Shown here in pieces: positions 15,482 through 23,608 of a stretch of 25,049 nucleotides of DNA. The notes under the pieces are model-generated. The model saw only the letters and a list, made by a program, of their open reading frames with translations, ran no database searches and was not told where the DNA came from. The stretch is from Pseudomonadota bacterium. Lineage in GTDB: Bacteria > Pseudomonadota > Alphaproteobacteria > Rhizobiales > Methylopilaceae. Location: contig JAEZCD010000072.1 in the NCBI GenBank assembly GCA_023430145.1, positions 1-25,049 on the forward strand, written 5' to 3'. Made by a program: the position numbers and the translations under genes. Each line of letters begins with the position of its first letter. Position 1 is the first letter of the stretch.

Positions 15482-15654
15482 CGCAGCAACTCCTCGGGCG
15501 CGGCACGCCGTCGCGCCGGCGCCAGTCTGTCACCAAACGGTACCGGCGGCGAGGCGAGATCGCATGCCGCGCGCCCAGCCATGCGCGAGCTGTGCCTTGC
15601 CCTTCCGGGCGGCATCGCTAAAAAGCCCCCTCCCCCGGAGCTCCTCCAAAAGCC

Positions 15655-16905
15655 ATGTCCGCCTGCGGCCTCGATTTTGGCACGTCCAACACCACGCTCG
15701 GCGTGGCCCCGCGCGACGGGCCGCCGGCGCTCGTGCCGCTCGAGCAGGAGCACCGCACCTTGCCGAGCGCGATCTTCTTCGGCCGCGACGGCGCGGTGCT
15801 GATCGGCCGCTCGGCGATCGAGGCCTATGTCGACGGCATAGAGGGGCGGCTGATGCGGAGCCTGAAATCGGCGCTCGGCTCGGCGCTGCTCGACGAGCCG
15901 ACGCAGATCGGCCGCGTCCGCGCCCCCTTCCGCGAAGTGCTGCGAAAATTCCTCTTCGGTGTGAAGCGGCGCGCCGAGGAGAAGCTGGGCCGCGAGCTGA
16001 CCTCGGTGGTGCACGGGCGCCCGGTGCATTTCGTCGACAACGACCCCGACGGCGACCGGCGGGCGGAGACCGCGCTCGGCGAGATCGCCCGCGACATCGG
16101 CTTCCGCGAGGTCGCCTTCCAATACGAGCCGATCGCCGCCGCGCTCGACTATGAGCAGCGGATTCTTGGCGAGGAGCTGGCGCTGATCGCCGACATCGGC
16201 GGCGGCACCTCCGATTTCTCCATCGTCCGGCTCGGCCAGGACCGGCGCGCGAAGGCCGACCGCTCGGCCGACATCCTGGCCAATGACGGCGTTCGCGTCG
16301 GCGGGACCGATTTCGACCGCGTGCTCAGCCTGCGCTCGGTGATGCCGCTGCTCGGCCTCGGCACGCCGATGAAGCGGCGCGAGCTCGACGTGCCGTCGCG
16401 CTATTTCCACGACCTCGCCACCTGGCACAGCATCAACCGCGTCTACGAGCCGAAGATCCTCGCCGAGATCCGCCAGGTGCGCCGCGAGGCGGCCGAGCCC
16501 GAGCGGGTCGACCGGCTGATCCGCGTCGTCGAGCAGCGCCGCGGCCACGAGCTGGCGGCCACCGTCGAGGAGGCCAAGATCGGCCTCGCCGAGGCGCCGC
16601 AGGCAAAAATCCCGCTCGACTGGATGGCGCCGGGCGAGGCCGTCGCGCTCAGCCGCGAGGACCTTTCCCGCGGAACCGCGGACCTCGCGGAAAGGATCGC
16701 CGCGCGTATCGGCGTCTGCCTGCGTCTCGCCGGCGTCGGGCCGGAGGCGATCGACGCGCTGTTCCTCACCGGCGGCTCGACGCGGCTCGCGCATGTGCGC
16801 GCCGCGATCGTCGAAGCGCTGCCCGAGGCGAGGCCGATCGACGGCGACACGTTCGGCTCGGTCGGTCTCGGCCTCGCCATCGAGGCCGGGCGCCGGTTCG
16901 GGTGA
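15655..16905 (+). CDS. yegD: YegD-type Hsp70 family protein
   Basis: This 416-residue protein is an actin-fold ATPase of the Hsp70 superfamily. Phosphate-1 motif: CGLDFGTSNTTLGV at 4-17. Phosphate-2: LIADIGGGTSDFSIVRL. Adenosine motif: LFLTGGSTRLAHVRAAI. It also has YEPIAAALDYE between them. The protein lacks a DnaK-like substrate-binding domain and lid, as is usual for YegD. The family is sometimes described as a putative chaperone, but its client and role are not known. It is transcribed alone, 173 nt from the divergent GH26 gene, and is followed by a palindromic repeat. The length and motifs look intact. Confidence 0.88.
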   Translation: MSACGLDFGTSNTTLGVAPRDGPPALVPLEQEHRTLPSAIFFGRDGAVLIGRSAIEAYVDGIEGRLMRSLKSALGSALLDEPTQIGRVRAPFREVLRKFLFGVKRRAEEKLGRELTSVVHGRPVHFVDNDPDGDRRAETALGEIARDIGFREVAFQYEPIAAALDYEQRILGEELALIADIGGGTSDFSIVRLGQDRRAKADRSADILANDGVRVGGTDFDRVLSLRSVMPLLGLGTPMKRRELDVPSRYFHDLATWHSINRVYEPKILAEIRQVRREAAEPERVDRLIRVVEQRRGHELAATVEEAKIGLAEAPQAKIPLDWMAPGEAVALSREDLSRGTADLAERIAARIGVCLRLAGVGPEAIDALFLTGGSTRLAHVRAAIVEALPEARPIDGDTFGSVGLGLAIEAGRRFG

Positions 16906-16920
16906 GCGACGGACGCACTG

Positions 16921-17015
16921 CTCGTCATCCTCCGCGAAGGGGGAGGATCCAGCCTCTCTGGCGCCGGTTCGAAGAGAAGAAGGCTGGGTCCTCCGCCTTC
17001 GCGGAGGACGACGAG
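16921..17015. repeat. Palindromic repeat (GTCATCCT type)
   Basis: Arms of 35 nt at 16921-16955 and 16981-17015 are inverted copies with three mismatches, 25 nt apart. The core CTCGTCATCCTCCGCGAAGG resembles the arms of the 5661-5742 element. It lies between the convergent yegD and amidase genes and could end transcripts in both directions. Confidence 0.85.
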
Positions 17016-17036
17016 CATATTCTGTGACGCCGTAAC

Positions 17037-18491
17037 CTACGCGTCGGCGCCCGCGAAAATCTCCTTCTTGATGATCGCGTGCACGCCCCAATTGCCGTCC
17101 ACCACCTGGGTGATGCCGAAGTCGACGCCGATCGACATCAAGGACACCGCCTCGTCCTCCGTCAGGCCCTTGGTGGTCATCAGGAAGCTGCGCATCTTGC
17201 GGAACGCATCGCGCAGCGCGAGGTCGATCGAGGACTTGCTGTAGATCTCCGACTGCGCCTTCTCGCCGAGCTCGGCGAGGTAGTTGGGGTAGCTGAAGCC
17301 GTGGATCAGCCACTCGTTCTGCGTCTCGAGCATCGGATATTCGAGCATCTCCAGCGGCGTGCCGGCGAGATCGGCCTTCTTGTGCAGGATGAGCTGGAAC
17401 GTCCCGGTCAGCGAGCATTCGATCGCCGTGCCGCAGAGCTCCGAATCGCCCTGCGAGGCGTGCGAATCGCCGACCGACATCAGCGCGCCCTCGACCGCGA
17501 CCGGGTAGTACATCGTCGCGCCCTTGCCGATGCGCCAGTTGTCGATGTTGCCGCCCGTGTAGCTCGGCGGGATGGAGTCGACCATGTCGGCCTCCTTCGG
17601 AGCGAGCCCGATGACGCCGAAATGCGGCCTGATCGGCACCCGGACGCCCTTCAGCACGCCCGGGTTCTTGGTGATGGTCGAGTGGTCGACGGGCACGCCG
17701 GGATAGTCGATCGTCTTGTGCACGACGCCGAACGGATCGGTCTGCGGCGTCCAGCGGTAGTTGTAGAGCGCCTTGGCCCAGTTGCGCTCGCCGGTGGCGT
17801 CGATCTCGTAGATGGTGACGACCTCGCGGCCCTTCGGCTCGCTGATCTGGTCCTTGTAGTGAAAGCCCCACCAGGCGGCGGCATTGCTGCCGAACGCCTT
17901 TCCGGCATGCGCCGGATTGGCCGACGGGCGCGGGATGACGTCGACGATCCGCACCTCGAGCACGTCGCCCGGCTCGGCGCCGCGGACATAGACGGGGCCG
18001 GTGCAGATATGCACGCCGAGGCCCTCGCCGGCGCCGCGCCCGAACAGCGAGGCGTCCATCGGACCGGCGCCGCGCCGGTCGACCTTCTTCAGCTCCTTGG
18101 TCCAGTAGAAGACGCTCTCGGCGCCGGGATCTCCCTTGATCATCAGCTCGGCGTCGTCATTGGCGTGATGCGTCAGCGCCTCGATGGTGACGAGATCACC
18201 GGAGTCGATCTCCACGCGTGGCTTGAGGCTCTTGCTGAAATAGCCCCAGTGCACGGTCTGGTCGTTGGCCGGCAGGTAGTGGTAGGCGCGCTTGGCCGGC
18301 TGCTTGGCCGCCGAGGCCTGAGCGAGCGCCGGCGTCACCAGCGTCGAGGCTCCGGCGCCGAGCAGCGCGGCGCTGCCGGTCGCGGCGAAGGCGCTTTTCA
18401 GGAAGCTGCGACGCTCGAGGCCGAGCGCCTCCATCATCTTCGCCCGGTGCTTGTCGAAGTCCGGGCAGTTCGCGTCGTCGCCTGCGCACAT
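17037..18491 (-). CDS. Tat-exported acetamidase/formamidase family protein
   Basis: This 484-residue protein belongs to the acetamidase/formamidase (FmdA/AmdA) family, which hydrolyses short amides to ammonia and a carboxylate. A Tat signal is clear at about 25-58: ERRSFLKSAFAATGSAALLG followed by a hydrophobic stretch ending TPALAQA, so the mature enzyme acts in the periplasm. The catalytic part (about 70-480) has YLPANDQTVHWGYF, DPGAESVFYW, KKVDRRGAGPMDASLFGRGA, HICTGPVYVRGAEPGDVLEV, GSNAAAWWG, RPHFGVIGLAP and SVGDSHASQGDSE, the probable metal/active-site motif. The N-terminus has Cys2 and Cys9. It is divergent from a paralogue at 18828 that is about 60% identical by eye over the enzyme domain. 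The true substrate is unknown. Confidence 0.92.
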   Translation of the reverse strand: MCAGDDANCPDFDKHRAKMMEALGLERRSFLKSAFAATGSAALLGAGASTLVTPALAQASAAKQPAKRAYHYLPANDQTVHWGYFSKSLKPRVEIDSGDLVTIEALTHHANDDAELMIKGDPGAESVFYWTKELKKVDRRGAGPMDASLFGRGAGEGLGVHICTGPVYVRGAEPGDVLEVRIVDVIPRPSANPAHAGKAFGSNAAAWWGFHYKDQISEPKGREVVTIYEIDATGERNWAKALYNYRWTPQTDPFGVVHKTIDYPGVPVDHSTITKNPGVLKGVRVPIRPHFGVIGLAPKEADMVDSIPPSYTGGNIDNWRIGKGATMYYPVAVEGALMSVGDSHASQGDSELCGTAIECSLTGTFQLILHKKADLAGTPLEMLEYPMLETQNEWLIHGFSYPNYLAELGEKAQSEIYSKSSIDLALRDAFRKMRSFLMTTKGLTEDEAVSLMSIGVDFGITQVVDGNWGVHAIIKKEIFAGADA

Positions 18492-18827
18492 CTCGGTTCG
18501 CTCCGTTCGTGGGTTTCGCGTGGCGGGATGCTGGCACGGCGCGGCGCGCGCCCGAAGCGGTTCGAGGGCTCCGGAGGGCGTCGACGCAAGGCCGAAGCGG
18601 GCCGTGGCGCGGATCGATCGGTGAACGATTCCAGCCGGTTACGGCGCCTCGTGGGGAGCGCCGCGGCGGCTCGGGCGGTGCCTGCCGGCAAGTTTTCGGG
18701 CGCGCTGAGACAAGAACTCGTCGGCGGCTCACGCGCGGGCTGATAAAGTCCGCCAGTCCGGTGCGCGCAGCCGCGCTGGCCCGCGCCTTGCATCGGAATC
18801 GGCCCGCATGGCCGAGGGAGGTGCCGC
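18492..18827. promoter_or_regulatory. Divergent intergenic region between the two amidase genes
   Basis: These 336 bp separate the starts of the Tat-exported amidase (minus) and the AraC-amidase fusion (plus), so promoters for both must lie here. The fusion gene has a strong AGGGAGG ribosome site at 18815-18821. I saw no confident -35/-10 pair and no clear repeat that would mark the AraC operator; sequence around 18690-18750 is the least GC-rich part and is where I would look first. Confidence 0.5.
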
Positions 18828-21161
18828 ATGGCCGTCCTGACCGACCCCGTCTCGACCGATGCCTACCCGACCGCCGCCCGCCGGTCCGCCTGGGCGGGCG
18901 CGCTCGCGGACCTGTCGCTCGCGCCGGAGATCGCCGCCGGCGCGGCGCATTCGGGCGAGATCTGCACCAAGCGCTCGGCAACGGGCGCTCGGCTCGTCCG
19001 CCTGCGGTCGACCCCGCAGCGGCTCATCCGCATCGAGGGCGAACGGGGCGCAGAGCCCATCCTCGTCATCCTGCATCAGACGGGCGAAGGCGCCTTCGAG
19101 GCAGGGCGGCGACGATCGGCATTCGCCGACGGCGATGCTTCCGTAAGCGACATGTCCGCGCCCTGGGCGCTCGACCTCTGCCGTGATTTCGAGCTGCTGA
19201 TGCTCGAAGTGCCGCGCGAACGGTTCCTGACACGGATCGGCCGCGGCGGCCCGGGCCTGCCGTTCGTTCTCGGCGCGACCGCCGCGGCGAACGCGCTGCG
19301 ATCTCTCCTCGGCGCGCTGCTCGGCGATTTCGAGGCGCTCGGCCCGGCCGACCTCGCTTCGGCGGAGTCGGCGCTCGTCGAGCTCGGAGCCGGCGCGCTG
19401 CTCGCCGAGGCGAGGCGCCCGGCCGAGCCGGTGTCCCAGGTGCAAGCGGCCCATTTCCGCCGCGTGTCGGCGGTGATCGAGACGAGCCTCGCCAATTCGG
19501 AGCTGTCGATCGGCGACATCGCCGAGCAGGCCGGTCTGTCGTTGCGCTACCTGCAGCGCCTGTTCGAGGTCCAGTCGACGACGTTCTCGGACCATCTGCG
19601 GCATCGCAGGCTCGAGCGCGCCCGCGTGGACCTCGCCGATCCGCGTCTTGCGGACCGCAGCATCGCCGACATCGCCTTCGGCTGGGGATTCCGGGACCAG
19701 GCGCATTTCAGCCGGGCGTTCAGCGCCGCCTTCGGCGCCTCGCCGCGGGCCTTCCGAACCCAGCGGCTGCGCAGCGCGCCCGACGCCTACCCGTTCCGGG
19801 GCCGCCCGCAACTGCGGACGGCGTCGGCCGCGGTCGACCTCCGTCCGGAATGCGAGGCCGCCGAGGTCGGCGCGCGCCAGGCCTGCGCCTGCGCCGCCTG
19901 CGCGAGCCGGTCACCGGATCCGAGGGCCGCGTCGCGGCACCACCTGCCGGTCGGCAAGGATACGGTGCATTGGGGCTTTCTCAGCCGCGAGCTGCCGCCG
20001 GTGCTGCGCGTCCGCTCGGGCGATACCGTCACCGTCGAGACGCTCACCCAGCACGCGCTCGACGATCGCGACCGCATGGTCACCGGCGATCCCGGCGCCG
20101 AGAGCGTCTTCCACTGGACGGCGGCCGGCAAGAACGTCGACCGGCGCGGCGCCGGCCCGATGAACGCCTCGATCTTCGGCCGCGGCGCCGGCGAGGGTTT
20201 TGGCGTGCACATCTGCACCGGGCCGATCTTCGTCGAGGGCGCCGAGCCCGGCGACGTGCTCGAAGTGCAGATTCTCGACATCCGGCCGCGGCCGAGCCGC
20301 AATCCGCGCTATGCCGGCCGCGCTTTCGGCAGCAATGCCGCCGCCTGGTGGGGCTACCAGTACAAGGACCTGCTCGACGCCTCCGACAGGCACGAGACGG
20401 TGACGATCTACGAGGTCGAGCCGGACGGGCGCTTCGCCCGCGCGCTCTACAGCTACCGCTGGGCGCCGCAGACCGACCCGTTCGGCGTCGAGCACGCGAT
20501 CATGGACTATCCGGGCGTACCGGTGGACGAGACCCGCATCGAGAAGACATTCGGCGTGCTCGCCGGCGTCCGCGTGCCGCTGCGCCCACATTTCGGCTTC
20601 ATGGGGGTCGCGCCGCGCGAGACCGGCATCGTCGACTCGATCCCGCCCGGCTATTTCGGTGGCAATCTCGACAATTGGCGCGCCGCACGCGGCACGACGC
20701 TCTATCTGCCGGTGGCGGTGACGGGTGCCCTGTTCTCGGTCGGCGACGGCCATCTAGCGCAGGGGGACGGCGAGATCGACGGCACCGGCCTCGAGGCCTC
20801 GCTCACCGGCGACTTCCGCTTCGTGCTGCACAAGCGGGGTGCGTGCGCGGCGCCGCTGCGCGGCCTCACCGGGCCGCTGCTGGAGACGCCGGAGGCCTGG
20901 GTGCTGCAGGGCCTCAGCTACCAGAACTACCTGCGCGAGCTCGGCCGCAACGCGCAGACCGAGGTCTACAAGCGCTCCTCGACGGATCTGGCGCTGCGCA
21001 GCGCCTTCCGCGCGACGCGGCGCTTCCTGATGGAGACCTACGGCCTCGCCGAGGACGAGGCCATCTCGCTGATGTCGGTGGCGGTGGATTTCGGCGTGAC
21101 GCAGGTCGCCGACGGCAATTGGGGCGTGCACGCCTGCGTGCCGAAGGCGATGTTCGAGTAG
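18828..21161 (+). CDS. Fusion of AraC-family regulator and acetamidase/formamidase
   Basis: This is a single 777-codon frame with no internal stop. Residues 1-210 form an AraC-type cupin/ligand-binding region. Residues 213-308 are the AraC DNA-binding domain: two helix-turn-helix units, IGDIAEQAGLSLRYLQRLF and IADIAFGWGFRDQAHFSRAF. Residues 310-370 are a linker with cysteines 342, 353, 355 and 358. Residues 371-777 are a complete amidase domain (HHLPVGKDTVHWG, DPGAESVFHW, NVDRRGAGPMNASIFGRGAG, GSNAAAWWG, SVGDGHLAQGDGE). No ATG, GTG or TTG lies in frame between S305 and the GTG inside TVHWG, which is too late, so separate translation of the enzyme looks unlikely. No signal peptide is present, so it is cytoplasmic. 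It may control the divergent paralogue or itself; this is inference. Confidence 0.88.
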   Translation: MAVLTDPVSTDAYPTAARRSAWAGALADLSLAPEIAAGAAHSGEICTKRSATGARLVRLRSTPQRLIRIEGERGAEPILVILHQTGEGAFEAGRRRSAFADGDASVSDMSAPWALDLCRDFELLMLEVPRERFLTRIGRGGPGLPFVLGATAAANALRSLLGALLGDFEALGPADLASAESALVELGAGALLAEARRPAEPVSQVQAAHFRRVSAVIETSLANSELSIGDIAEQAGLSLRYLQRLFEVQSTTFSDHLRHRRLERARVDLADPRLADRSIADIAFGWGFRDQAHFSRAFSAAFGASPRAFRTQRLRSAPDAYPFRGRPQLRTASAAVDLRPECEAAEVGARQACACAACASRSPDPRAASRHHLPVGKDTVHWGFLSRELPPVLRVRSGDTVTVETLTQHALDDRDRMVTGDPGAESVFHWTAAGKNVDRRGAGPMNASIFGRGAGEGFGVHICTGPIFVEGAEPGDVLEVQILDIRPRPSRNPRYAGRAFGSNAAAWWGYQYKDLLDASDRHETVTIYEVEPDGRFARALYSYRWAPQTDPFGVEHAIMDYPGVPVDETRIEKTFGVLAGVRVPLRPHFGFMGVAPRETGIVDSIPPGYFGGNLDNWRAARGTTLYLPVAVTGALFSVGDGHLAQGDGEIDGTGLEASLTGDFRFVLHKRGACAAPLRGLTGPLLETPEAWVLQGLSYQNYLRELGRNAQTEVYKRSSTDLALRSAFRATRRFLMETYGLAEDEAISLMSVAVDFGVTQVADGNWGVHACVPKAMFE

Positions 21162-21178
21162 CTCGCGAAGCCCGCGGC

Positions 21179-21198
21179 GCCGGGCGTTCGCGCCCGGC
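21179..21198 (+). terminator. UUCG-capped hairpin after the AraC-amidase gene
   Basis: GCCGGGCG-TTCG-CGCCCGGC is a perfect 8-bp stem with a very stable UUCG tetraloop, 17 nt after the stop codon at 21161. No U-run follows, so termination strength is uncertain. It lies just upstream of TATAAC (21211-21216), 7 nt before the epimerase ATG. Confidence 0.45.
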
Positions 21199-21222
21199 CT
21201 GCGGCGCGGCTATAACCTGCCC

Positions 21223-22107
21223 ATGAGCTCCGATTCCGTCACCATCGCCTCGCCGCAGCTGTCGGCGGAGATCGCCCCGCTCGGCGCCGAGCTGCAGGCG
21301 CTGCGCGACGCGGAGGGCCGCGACCTCCTCTGGAACGGCGACCCGGCCTTCTGGACCGGCCGCGCGCCGATCCTCTTTCCCACTGTCGGCACCCTGCCCG
21401 ACGACCGCTACCGCCTCGGCGACAAGACCTACACGCTGCCGCGGCACGGTTTCGCGCGGCACAAGACCTTCGAGGTCGCCGAGCGCGGCGCCGACCGCGC
21501 CACTTTCCGTCTCGAGGCCGATGCCGAGACGCGTGCCGTCTATCCGTTCGAGTTCCGGCTCGATCTGGTCTTCGCCATCGAGGGCGCCCGGCTCGCCATG
21601 ACCGGCGTGCTGACCAATACCGGCGAAGAACCGCTGCCGGCCGGCTTCGGCTTCCATCCCGCCTTCCGCTGGCCCCTGCCCTGTGGCGAGCCGCGCGCCG
21701 CGCACGAGATCGTCTTCGAGGCCGACGAGCCGGCACCGATCCGCCGCCTCGGCAGGAACAGCCTCGTCTCGCCCGAGCCGGTGTCGACGCCGGTTCGCGG
21801 CCGCGTCCTGGCGCTCGAGGACGGGCTCTTCGTCAACGACGCCATCATCATGACCGACCCGGTGAGCCGGCATCTCACCTATGGGGCGCCGAACGGGCCG
21901 AGGCTCGCCATCGACTATGCCGACTTCCCGCAGCTCGGCATCTGGACCAAGCCGGGCGCCGGCTATGTCTGCATCGAGCCGTGGCAGAGCTTCGCCACCT
22001 ATTCGGACTTTTCCGGCGAGCTCTGGGACAAGCCGGGCATCGTCCGCCTCGAGCCCGGCGAGCGCCGCCGCTGGACCATGGGGGTCGCGCTGGAAGGGGC
22101 GCGCTGA
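21223..22107 (+). CDS. Aldose 1-epimerase family protein (LacX-like)
   Basis: This 294-residue protein resembles aldose 1-epimerases (mutarotases) of the LacX branch, which equilibrate the anomers of aldoses or sugar derivatives in the cytoplasm. Visible family segments are ILFPTVGTLPDDRYRLGDKT, the arginine/histidine motif LPRHGFARHKTFEV at about 73-86, GFGFHPAFRWPLP with the second histidine at about 145, and the acidic end motif VCIEPWQSFA. There is no signal peptide. No good ribosome site precedes the ATG. A TATAAC -10-like box sits 7 nt before it, so the message may be leaderless. The sugar substrate is unknown. It is separated from the amidase fusion by a hairpin and is probably transcribed on its own. 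Confidence 0.88.
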   Translation: MSSDSVTIASPQLSAEIAPLGAELQALRDAEGRDLLWNGDPAFWTGRAPILFPTVGTLPDDRYRLGDKTYTLPRHGFARHKTFEVAERGADRATFRLEADAETRAVYPFEFRLDLVFAIEGARLAMTGVLTNTGEEPLPAGFGFHPAFRWPLPCGEPRAAHEIVFEADEPAPIRRLGRNSLVSPEPVSTPVRGRVLALEDGLFVNDAIIMTDPVSRHLTYGAPNGPRLAIDYADFPQLGIWTKPGAGYVCIEPWQSFATYSDFSGELWDKPGIVRLEPGERRRWTMGVALEGAR

Positions 22108-22243
22108 GCGCAGCTCGCCAGACGGCGGAGACCGCACGCAGTCGCCGAATCGTACTGCTTCAGGAAATTTTACCAGACCGTGTAGAGCGCGGCCGCTTGT
22201 TGATGCCCTTTAATATGAACTTTCATGCTTGGCGTCAGGCATC

Positions 22244-23284
22244 CTAGTTCAGCTTGTCGAAGAAATCGAACTGATCTGGCCCGCCCTTCTTCGGGATTGC
22301 CTCCGGGAAGGCCCTGTAAAACGAACGCTCGAACTCGACCTTATCCCGAGACGCATTCCCTATGCCAATTGTTTGCCACAGGTGTTGACTTAGCGCTGGA
22401 AGGCCAATCTCATCACTCAGAAACTGATGTAGCTTGTACTTTCGAGTTCCACCCGTATATACGACTGGGTTAGCTTCATCCAGCAAATCTAGGATTGCTC
22501 CTTTACTATTCGCGAGCGGATGATAAACGTATTTTCGCGTAAACCAGCCGAAGAACTGAGGGTGCCTGAAAGATTTAGGGTCGCGCCTCTTAAGACCATA
22601 GATTTTATAGATCATGTCAGCGAACTGGTTAGGAAACTCAAGTTCCCATTGCCGAAACTCTCGGGAAACAAATTCTTTCCAAAGCCGGAGGTACTCTTCC
22701 TTTTTAATATCCTCAATGTACCCAGTTGCGGCATCGACAAGAGCGATGATACCTAGCTTCGCCGCAGATCGGACGATTATCTCGGCCTGAATGGCTAGAA
22801 ACTTTTGGGAAGGGGCAAGCGCCTTGTCATTTCTGGCTTGGATCAGCGCATCACAGACCTCAATCAAGGTTGTCGCTTCGTAGCCGTCTGCCGTGCCGCC
22901 TTGATTGTCCTCTGAATCTGTGTCTAAGTATCTGAAAACAATCGGGTTCTCGATCTTTTTCCAGAGATCGTCGCTGATTGCGGATCGTACTCCTTTCCGG
23001 GTGACCGTCCGGAGGAAGGCGTTCCCTCCCTCGGATTTAAGGTTCAGAGCTTTGGCAATTGCGGCCTTGGCGATCAAGCGCCGCCCATCGTGCAGCCGGT
23101 AAACCTCAATCTCCACGTCACCAATAGGCATAAGCCCGCGATGACTTGCTCGCGGGAGATTGCTCGGATCGTGAAGCTTCGCCCACCGCCTCTGCGCGGC
23201 GTGGATGGCGATCTCACGCCGCTTTTCTGGGGATAGCTGACGTGCCCGCGCTCGGCCGCCCTTGCTCTGCGGGGAGTCTTGCAT
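22244..23284 (-). CDS. P63C domain-containing protein
   Basis: This 346-residue protein has an N-terminal SKGGRARARQLSPEKRREIA then AAQRRW motif (about 7-34), shared with small alphaproteobacterial proteins including the neighbouring pseudogene. It then has a central region with EATTLIEVCDALIQARNDKA and a C-terminal P63C domain from about 215 (FPNQFADMIYKIYGLKRRDP, GWFTRKYVYHPLANSKGAIL, DEANPVVYTGG). P63C has no established biochemical role and is found in phage and chromosomal accessory genes. The coding sequence is visibly AT-richer than its surroundings (about 45% G+C at 22501-22560), suggesting transfer. A GAGGTG ribosome site precedes the ATG. Repeats at 23297-23380 form its leader. The function is unknown. 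Confidence 0.85.
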   Translation of the reverse strand: MQDSPQSKGGRARARQLSPEKRREIAIHAAQRRWAKLHDPSNLPRASHRGLMPIGDVEIEVYRLHDGRRLIAKAAIAKALNLKSEGGNAFLRTVTRKGVRSAISDDLWKKIENPIVFRYLDTDSEDNQGGTADGYEATTLIEVCDALIQARNDKALAPSQKFLAIQAEIIVRSAAKLGIIALVDAATGYIEDIKKEEYLRLWKEFVSREFRQWELEFPNQFADMIYKIYGLKRRDPKSFRHPQFFGWFTRKYVYHPLANSKGAILDLLDEANPVVYTGGTRKYKLHQFLSDEIGLPALSQHLWQTIGIGNASRDKVEFERSFYRAFPEAIPKKGGPDQFDFFDKLN

Positions 23285-23296
23285 CGAATCACCTCA

Positions 23297-23380
23297 TGCT
23301 TGCTGCATATGGTGAAATTTATGCTTGCTAGGGATAAAATAGCAAGCACCAGCGCCGGGCCGCGTGGAATGTGCTTGCTA
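23297..23380 (-). promoter_or_regulatory. Promoter/operator with four TGCTTGCT repeats
   Basis: TGCTTGCT occurs at 23297-23304, 23322-23329 and 23372-23379, and inverted as AGCAAGCA at 23341-23348. The middle pair is a perfect 9-bp inverted repeat, TGCTTGCTA-n9-TAGCAAGCA (23322-23348). On the minus strand TTGCTA (23345-23340), an 18-nt spacer, and TAAATT form a plausible promoter about 30-60 nt upstream of the P63C ATG, overlapped by the inverted repeat. This is the geometry of a repressor site. Confidence 0.55.
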
Positions 23381-23608
23381 GTTGCCCCATCGCTTATCCG
23401 CAGCCTTCCCGCGATTTCCGCCCCTCGCGCTGGCGTCGTGCTCGCCGCGCGGGCGGCACCGCCCTTCGACATAGCGCCTGCGCCGCCTTGTCTTCACCGT
23501 CGTCGATCGGGGCGCCCTCCTCGATCTCGCCCGTGGCGATGCGCATCACATGGAGGGCGTTGCCGATCACGTCGGGGGGCGCTTCTCGCCTTTAGGTCCG
23601 CGAGGCAT
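23378..23608 (-). pseudogene. Frameshifted small KGG-motif protein gene
   Basis: From the ATG at 23608 the frame reads MPRGPKGEKRPP and then stops early. Shifting by one base near the C6 run restores DVIGNALHVMRIATGEIEEG then DDGEDKAAQAL. A second shift gives SKGGAARAASTTPARGAEIA, and a third gives KAADKRWGN before a TAG at 23380-23378. Together these rebuild a typical ~77-residue alphaproteobacterial small protein of unknown function. Three single-base losses within 231 nt make it a probable pseudogene; sequencing error in the C-run could explain one of them. It lies downstream of the 71-residue gene, overlapping it by 17 nt, and 93 nt upstream of the P63C gene, which carries the same KGG...RW motif. 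Confidence 0.75.

Noticed and set aside
13200..15536. A 778-codon minus-strand frame covering the GH26 and metallo-hydrolase genes
   Set aside because: It is out of frame with GH26 and antisense to the metallo-hydrolase; both real genes have catalytic motifs.
15478..17871. A 797-codon minus-strand open frame
   Set aside because: It crosses yegD antisense and part of the amidase gene out of frame; the translation is low-complexity with no recognisable motif.
23297..23380. CRISPR or iteron-type replication array
   Set aside because: Only four 8-nt words, in mixed orientation and uneven spacing, and no cas or rep gene nearby; an operator fits better.
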